Shown here in pieces: positions 57,981 to 64,000 of a stretch of DNA of 64,000 nucleotides. The translations under genes and the position numbers were made by a program. The DNA comes from Phytoseiulus persimilis (lineage: Eukaryota > Arthropoda > Arachnida > Mesostigmata > Phytoseiidae), in NCBI GenBank assembly GCA_037576195.1, contig CM075102.1:51332745-51396744 (forward strand), written 5' to 3'. Every line of letters starts with the position of its first letter. Within the stretch, counting starts at the first letter, position 1. The notes under the pieces are model-generated. The model saw nothing but the letters and a program-made list of their open reading frames with translations, ran no database searches and was not told where the DNA came from.

Positions 57981-60900
57981 TCTTCAATTGATTGGTATCT
58001 TCGGTCAACAATCGTCTCAAGAGACGCAACCGAAACACTATTCAGAACTTTCCAGACGGAACAGTGGTCTGACGATCATCATTAGGAGATGAGCACCAGC
58101 AGCAGAACTGGTGCTAGGAGGGATCTCAGAGCTCTGAAATTGAACGGTGATCTCGTTGAGTGGTTTTCGGTTCTGTTGTGTGTCTGTTCACGATTCAGGG
58201 GCGAGCCGTAAAATAATACTCCAGTCCAGATGGAATCACCGGCCTAATGGATGGCTCCTTCTACGATTCGTTCTCTCGTCTGTACGTTGGCTGGATCGTG
58301 CCAGTCTGTGCTCGAGAGTGTCGGTCTGCGCACCCTCCGGACTCTGGGCTCCTTGTGGCTAGCTCGGCGTAACCGCCCGCGCGAACACCAACCACACGAA
58401 GAGCCGCATGGGACGTGGAAACGATCTTCCCCCGCCGAACGGGGCTCAGACGCGCTAATCTTCTGATATCTGGATGGACATAGCTATCCCGTCGGCTGGA
58501 AGAACAATGTCAACATCATGAACACATTTCTGCCGCGCGGAGGACGGCATCTGATCCTCGGTTTCGCTGTTCTTGTGACCGCTCGATCGATGTCTGGCCC
58601 CGACGACAAGTGGCTCTGTCTTTGAGCAACCAGCCTTGTAATACCAGAAAGAAACCGACCCGAGGACGAGCCGTGGAGAGCACGCATGTTGGCACGGTCT
58701 ACGCTGAACGTGTCAGTTGTCCTACTCGCCGACCGCGGGTCGAGATGACCGCCTCAAGCAAGCGACCACTCATGTCCGCTAGTGGTCGTCGTGACGATTC
58801 GTTCTTCTCGCGTCGGGACAAAATGTGTGCGCGCGCTCCAGAGGCGCTGACCGCTTCCACCTCCCTTCCTGCTCTCTCTATCAGTCTCTCGATCCTCGAG
58901 TGTTCCGCCACCACCGGTCACTTGACGTTGTGCTTTCTGCAGCCGCTGTCTTCGTAGTTCCGCCTTTCCCCCCGTTGGTCGGACTGTTGCCATGTGCGGG
59001 AGGAAATTGTGCCCATCGCGCTCAACGGGACGAGCCAGCGGAGCTGACCGGAACAAGGAAGAGGCTACAGGAGCGGTTCAATAAACAATCAACGTCAAGG
59101 ACGGCAGCCGCAAACAGCAGGCACCGGATCTACTCAATCCAGGAATCGGCGAATGGTCCCACTTTTCCGATAACCGCTAACTCGGCACATGACGATTGAT
59201 TCAGACGAGATTCGCCATCAGATTCGGGCGCTATCCTCCCCGCGTTTTGAGCATCTCGCCGCCTGAGTTTGTTGTCGTTCGTTCTCTTCCGCTATACGGA
59301 CTCGACTGACCTGGCTTCCCAAGTCGTTGCATTGAGCTCTGTGTCAGTCGGGGAGTGAGGTCTCCGACCTCTGGGTTAGTATGAACCTGGATCGGGCTGG
59401 GCCTCACTCAGGATCCCAGTTCCTTCTCATGTAGAGCACCGTGGGGTCAACGGCTCCTAAAAAGTCGTCCTAGTCGCTGCCTGTCTGTCCCTCTACCGGG
59501 ATCAGGTAGGTGAGTAGGAAGTTCGTCGCAGTTGTTAGCTGCTGAGGCGTCATAGCGAGGTCCATCTGGTGGAGGATGACCGAGCCGACGAAAACGCTAT
59601 AACCGGTACGAGAGCTACAGGAAGACTCACAGTTTACTGCGGAGAAAAATGAGAAAACATATGTTGCGTCTCTGAAGCTTGTGAGGCTTCGACTCCGGGC
59701 TTTCGCGGGCGGAACGGACGAGCTCTGCGTTGAGACGCTCCGGAACGGAACTCATTTCCAAACCGAAAGCTTCGCCCTGCTGCGGACGAGCCACGCTCTG
59801 CGTTGGAGTCGATGTTTACGATATCCACTCAATCAGGGGAGGAAGTCCAGTGGGCGCGTTGGTTTACGTTGCGGTGCTCTGTTTGTATATCCGCGTATCT
59901 TTCTGAATATATTCTGGATTCGGACTGATAGCATAAACTGGACGGGGGTTGAGAGACCATCGGGATCAGGAAACTTGTTCCGGCAGAGACGCTTCCGAGC
60001 GTGCTCACTTCCTATGCACATGGTCAACATCGGCGGCGAAAACAGCAGGAGCTGCCGCGGCAGCACCCCAGTTCATCAACCTCCTTCAACTCCGTTAGAT
60101 CACCCGGTCAATGGTTGGCGAGAGAGCGGCTACCAAGTTCTTCCAACTCCCACCGACTGAACCCGTGTGACCTTCGCTTGCACCGGGAAGTGATCTAGGA
60201 GACCGACTCGGCCGAAAGGCTGTTGAACTAGAACATCTGCTCGTTCGTGATGCAAGAAGCAGATCGGTCAATATTCTCGAGACAGCAATATGTCGTCGTT
60301 CCCGTGTCGAAATTTCAAGTTCCCTCAACGAACAGGAAATCAAACGAAAGAGCCGATTTCTTCCGTCCACATTGGCCCCCACCCCGCAGAGATGTCGCTG
60401 CGGCTGCTGCGAGAACGGCGGGACACTCGATACCTAGCGGCGCTCTCGGCTTGGCAAATGAGGTCCTGAGAACGAACTCGAAAAACGGTTAATTACAGCT
60501 CCCCATCTAGAACAGAACACTCCCGAAACTCTTCTCCCACTGGCAGACACACAAAAAAGGACCATTCTGATAAAAACTCCGTCTCGATTGACGGCCCATC
60601 GAAGTCCACGGCTCGAAAGCGAGATCTGTTGTTCGGCTGCATCTTCCTTGCCGTCTACCTCCGCCCGCAATCGAGGCCCATTCGGGCATTGTTCTTACGT
60701 TTCACTCGGTAGAGAACACTCGCTGCTCATCTTATCCTCTGCAGAAGTTAGGAGCGCGCGGAAGTGATCGATTCTTCAGAAGATCGAGAAGCCTAGGTGG
60801 GAAGTTGGCGTCAGCCATGACGGTCCTCGAGCGGTGCAAACAGAGCATCGAAAACCATATCGAGGTGTATAGGTTGGAAGTACGTTTGCGAATATCTGCA

Positions 60901-63900
60901 TCGCTCGATCGAGCAAGGCCTACATTCTACCGGAACGTTTCGATTGAGGTCACTTTAGCTCACTGATCCGCGTCCGAAAAAACACGAACGGTTTCGTATC
61001 GAACCCCATGCCTGGGATTTGAGCGAAAAGAGTGAGTGAGGGCTCTTCCGTATCAACTCGAAACGGCATGCCTCCATGAATGAGAGTCCATCACTGTGGT
61101 TGCTTCCGGATATTTTCTCGCGATCGAGCTCGCGATTTCCGAGGCCGAACGGGACCGCGCAAGGCATCAGGCGAGGGGATAAACCGCTCAGCTTGCGACG
61201 TGACATATGCCGAGTTTTCAAATCGATCTGACCTTCAAGAAGCGTGCCAAAACTAACCCTTCCTGATCGAAATTCGCTTGCTGAGGCCATCGACATCATC
61301 ATGGCCGGCGCCGAAATCACCGTCATCGTCATCATCTCCGCTCCGATCTCGCTACCCCACCCTGTTTTGAGCGTCGTAACCAAGGTCAATCTGTGCATGC
61401 CAACGAACTTCCTTATGGCTAGATGGTATGCTTCCTCATATCACGCATCTCCCTCAGCGGAGCAACAAAAAACTCCCAAAGGGTTGATTGGAGGTCGCTG
61501 CGCATGACCTCAGAACGCTATCGGCTGCTAGCTCGCCGTGAACGAGGCCTCTCTTGATCTGTCTCGTGATCCACTCAATTTTTGTTCGGTTGTTCATTCG
61601 CTCGCTGGAATGGAGACTTATATAATCGAGAGCATCATTGCGAAGTACTCTCCCTCAACTCGAAAATTCGAGTGCAGGAAGTAGAAGCAGGCTAATGACG
61701 TCACCGCGAGACGAAGCCCAGAACGGCTTCGCTCGCGAGGCAAACCCTCGACGTGGAAAAGATCCCCGATAGAGGCTTCAAGCTAGAAGACGAGGGAAAC
61801 AAAAAAGGCTTTGCAGCACAACTCAGATTCTGCTGCGGCGAATCTGAGCTACGCGGCGAACCGCCAAAGCAATCAGAGCATCAAAATCGCAAAGCCCACC
61901 TCCCAATCATTTGTCATTTGAACGTACTCCCGTGACTTTAGGTGTTGACTTTTTGACGATACACGAGGAATTTCCTCGGATCGAATCCTGACTGTTCCCC
62001 AACATGGCTCAGATACAGTGAATCGTTCCCCTGAAGTCTTCGGAGTCGGGCATGACAGAGTTGGATTCAATACAGACGACGAAGCCTTCTAAGGCACCGT
62101 ATCGAAGCGGGTACCGGGCGAAAAATCCCGACCATTCGGCAGAGTCTTCGAAGCGGTACTTCTTAAATACCTTTTTACATGGTCCCTTCAACCGTTATGC
62201 GCCTATCCACTCCTGTAATGAGCGCTCTTTATTGACCACCATTTCATCGTCCGCAGAGACTCACCAAAGAACCGATAAACCACATCCTGGGTATCGATCA
62301 GGATTGCGCAAGAGAAACGATCTCGAGTCTGAATGGATTTCAACTTCAGGCTGCATAAAATGATACCAAGAGTTTTAAAATTATAGCGAATCTCTCTTCG
62401 AGTTTGCAGATAGAAACCATGGCGGAGCATCGGAGCAACTTCTTTACTGTTAGAATAGTGATGGCAGAATTACCAATCATCTTAGACTCCGCAGTTTCCT
62501 GTCTCCCACGAAGCCACCGAGCACCTGGTCACCTCTCTCTTGGAGTCTAGTGCAGAAGAGCCTTGAGGAGGAACGATCTGGACGCGAGACTGCAGGGTCG
62601 CTCTCAAATTGAGTTCTAGTGCGGTCGTGACGTTGGCAATCGTTGCTCAAACTTGAATTCAGTTGAGGAGGAAGAAACCAGCTAGCAGTTGAGATCACTG
62701 ACGGGCCGTGCGTGAAGCCACAAGCACAGAACTGCAGAATTAGGGCAGGAAGCTCCCTGTGTTAAGTTCCGCTCTTGCCGACCGACCTCTGAGCAGGGTC
62801 TCGGCACTAGGTTTTTGTCTGTGGGAACCGAAGCGGTGACGCTGGATTTGGGGACAAAACCAAGGGAAACAGGTTGCTCTGCACTGAACGTCCTTCGGTT
62901 ATCGACTGTGGGAAAGTGAAGGATGAAGTCGAAATTCAGACAGAGCGCACTTCATGATCGCGACATGAGAATTCAACTGATACTCATTCGTCGCGTAGCG
63001 GCTCGATGGACGTGTTGGTCGACAGACAAGGTCAAGTCTCCTAGGGCCACACTCTAAACAGTGGATAATGATCCGACAAAATCACGGCTCGACCGCCCTG
63101 GGGGCGTAGAGATCAGTTCTCCTCCACGGTTTCCATTGTGGTTCTCGACATCAGGAGTCAGTGCTCGCGGAGGCTCTCTTCCTAGTATTGCTCCCTCGAC
63201 TCGATTCGTTCCATGCCTCTCGATTTCCATCGCTGTCATCATAGCAGGTCGATCGCTGAAGCCGAACTGATCAGTCTTCTCGAGAATGGAAATTGCTTCG
63301 GAGCCTTCTTCTTTTAAGAAACATCTCATATGCTCGACCTCTATTTCTTGCACACCATATGGTCAGCTGGAGGTGGTGCTGGTCGGAGACGAAGAAGAGT
63401 ACCATATGGTCAGACGGGACGCGATCGCGGCCTGTGAGGGTTTCAAACAGCCTTGAGAAAATTCAAACTAGGTTAAAACTCGTCGTCGACGAGCACTTCC
63501 GACCGAACTTCAAGTCCTGGTAGTCTTTGGATGCAGTCGATCGATTTGCCATGGAGAGGCAAGCCAGAGAGGCTGTTTCAGATCGCAGGCGGATAAACCT
63601 CATCTCTCTGATCGATAGAGAAGGAACAGGGCCCGCATTTTCGTCTTGTAAACTCCATCACACTCGAACGAATCGGCTAAGCAAGCTGCACCGTTCTTGG
63701 TAACCGAATTCACAGGATTGGCATTCTTTCGATCCAGCCATCGTAGCCCGGGCTGCGACATCCTTGCCGCCGGCGCGGCTCCTACGAGTCAACGGAAGAA
63801 TGAGAGCGCGCCAACCGGGCCACGGCGTGATCTGCCAAGCGGACCGGCAGCCATCCAGCTTGAAGCAGGTCGGGGAGATTGAGTGCGGTTAGGGCCCTTG

Positions 63901-64000
63901 TTGACGCCGTGATCCAGTCGAAGGACACCCTAAAGGATCACTGTCAGGTTGAGATGAGGTGAGCCTAGCTCCCGAAGAGAGCAGAGTTCGACTTCACCCC
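57981..64000. other. Stretch to the window end without recognised genes
   Basis: Many overlapping frames of 60-159 codons occur (largest: plus 59681-60160, minus 60955-61398), with no family resemblance, clear splice pairing or repeats beyond short ones. The 10-bp palindrome ACCATATGGT occurs twice, at 63354-63363 and 63401-63410. Confidence 0.35.

Noticed and set aside
1-64000. Transposons, viral genes, CRISPR arrays, tRNA or rRNA genes
   Set aside because: I saw no transposase, reverse transcriptase, integrase or gag-like motifs, no terminal repeats, no repeat-spacer arrays and no cloverleaf with box A/B signals. A GGTTCGAAC near 11827 lacks a matching tRNA body.

Overview
This is animal nuclear DNA, almost certainly from an arthropod. 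Genes are split by short introns (about 75-280 bp) with GT/AG borders and AATAAA signals, and they sit on both strands. One gene encodes a cuticle protein with a type-2 chitin-binding (peritrophin A) domain. Base composition is near 50% GC and the genes are compact. A mite or other small chelicerate would fit, but that is inference. I saw no bacterial, organellar, CRISPR, tRNA or rRNA signature and no recognisable transposase or reverse transcriptase.

Layout. 1-4.4 kb (+): the 3' part of a ZCCHC8 homologue (nuclear exosome targeting), then a complete six-exon epsilon-COP gene (COPI coat). 5.5-7.1 kb (-): a PAQR3-like Golgi seven-helix protein with a long N-terminal extension. 7.8-8.3 kb (+): 3' exons of an unrecognised gene. 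12.1-13.4 kb (+): a one-domain chitin-binding cuticle protein. 14.0-16.7 kb (-): a divergent Delta/Serrate/LAG-2 (DSL) ligand, rebuilt exon by exon. 26.0-30.2 kb (+): a protein with about six Tudor domains. 31.3-34.4 kb (-): AMBRA1 in one exon. 35.3-36.4 kb (+): VPS25 and LTO1, close together. 46.2-51.1 kb (-): a canonical Delta gene with nine EGF repeats and a transmembrane segment. The rest (about 17-26, 36.5-46 and 51-64 kb) holds no gene I recognise, only exon-like fragments, simple repeats and a few unexplained open frames. The largest is a 240-codon frame at 57.3-58.0 kb.

The most interesting object is the DSL gene at 14-16.7 kb. It keeps the MNNL and DSL modules of a Notch ligand. After them it carries three copies of the EGF1-EGF2 pair (the DOS region) instead of the usual series of EGF repeats, then a Ser/Thr-rich tail with four cysteines and no transmembrane segment. 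It therefore looks like a secreted Notch-ligand-like protein whose DOS region was tripled by duplication of phase 1-1 exon modules. It lies about 30 kb from true Delta on the same strand and shares intron positions with it.

Among the other genes, epsilon-COP and PAQR3 act at the Golgi, VPS25 in ESCRT-II and AMBRA1 in autophagy. LTO1 works in cytosolic Fe-S delivery and ribosome biogenesis, ZCCHC8 in RNA surveillance, and the Tudor protein probably in germline small-RNA granules. They look like unrelated neighbours, apart from the two linked DSL ligands.
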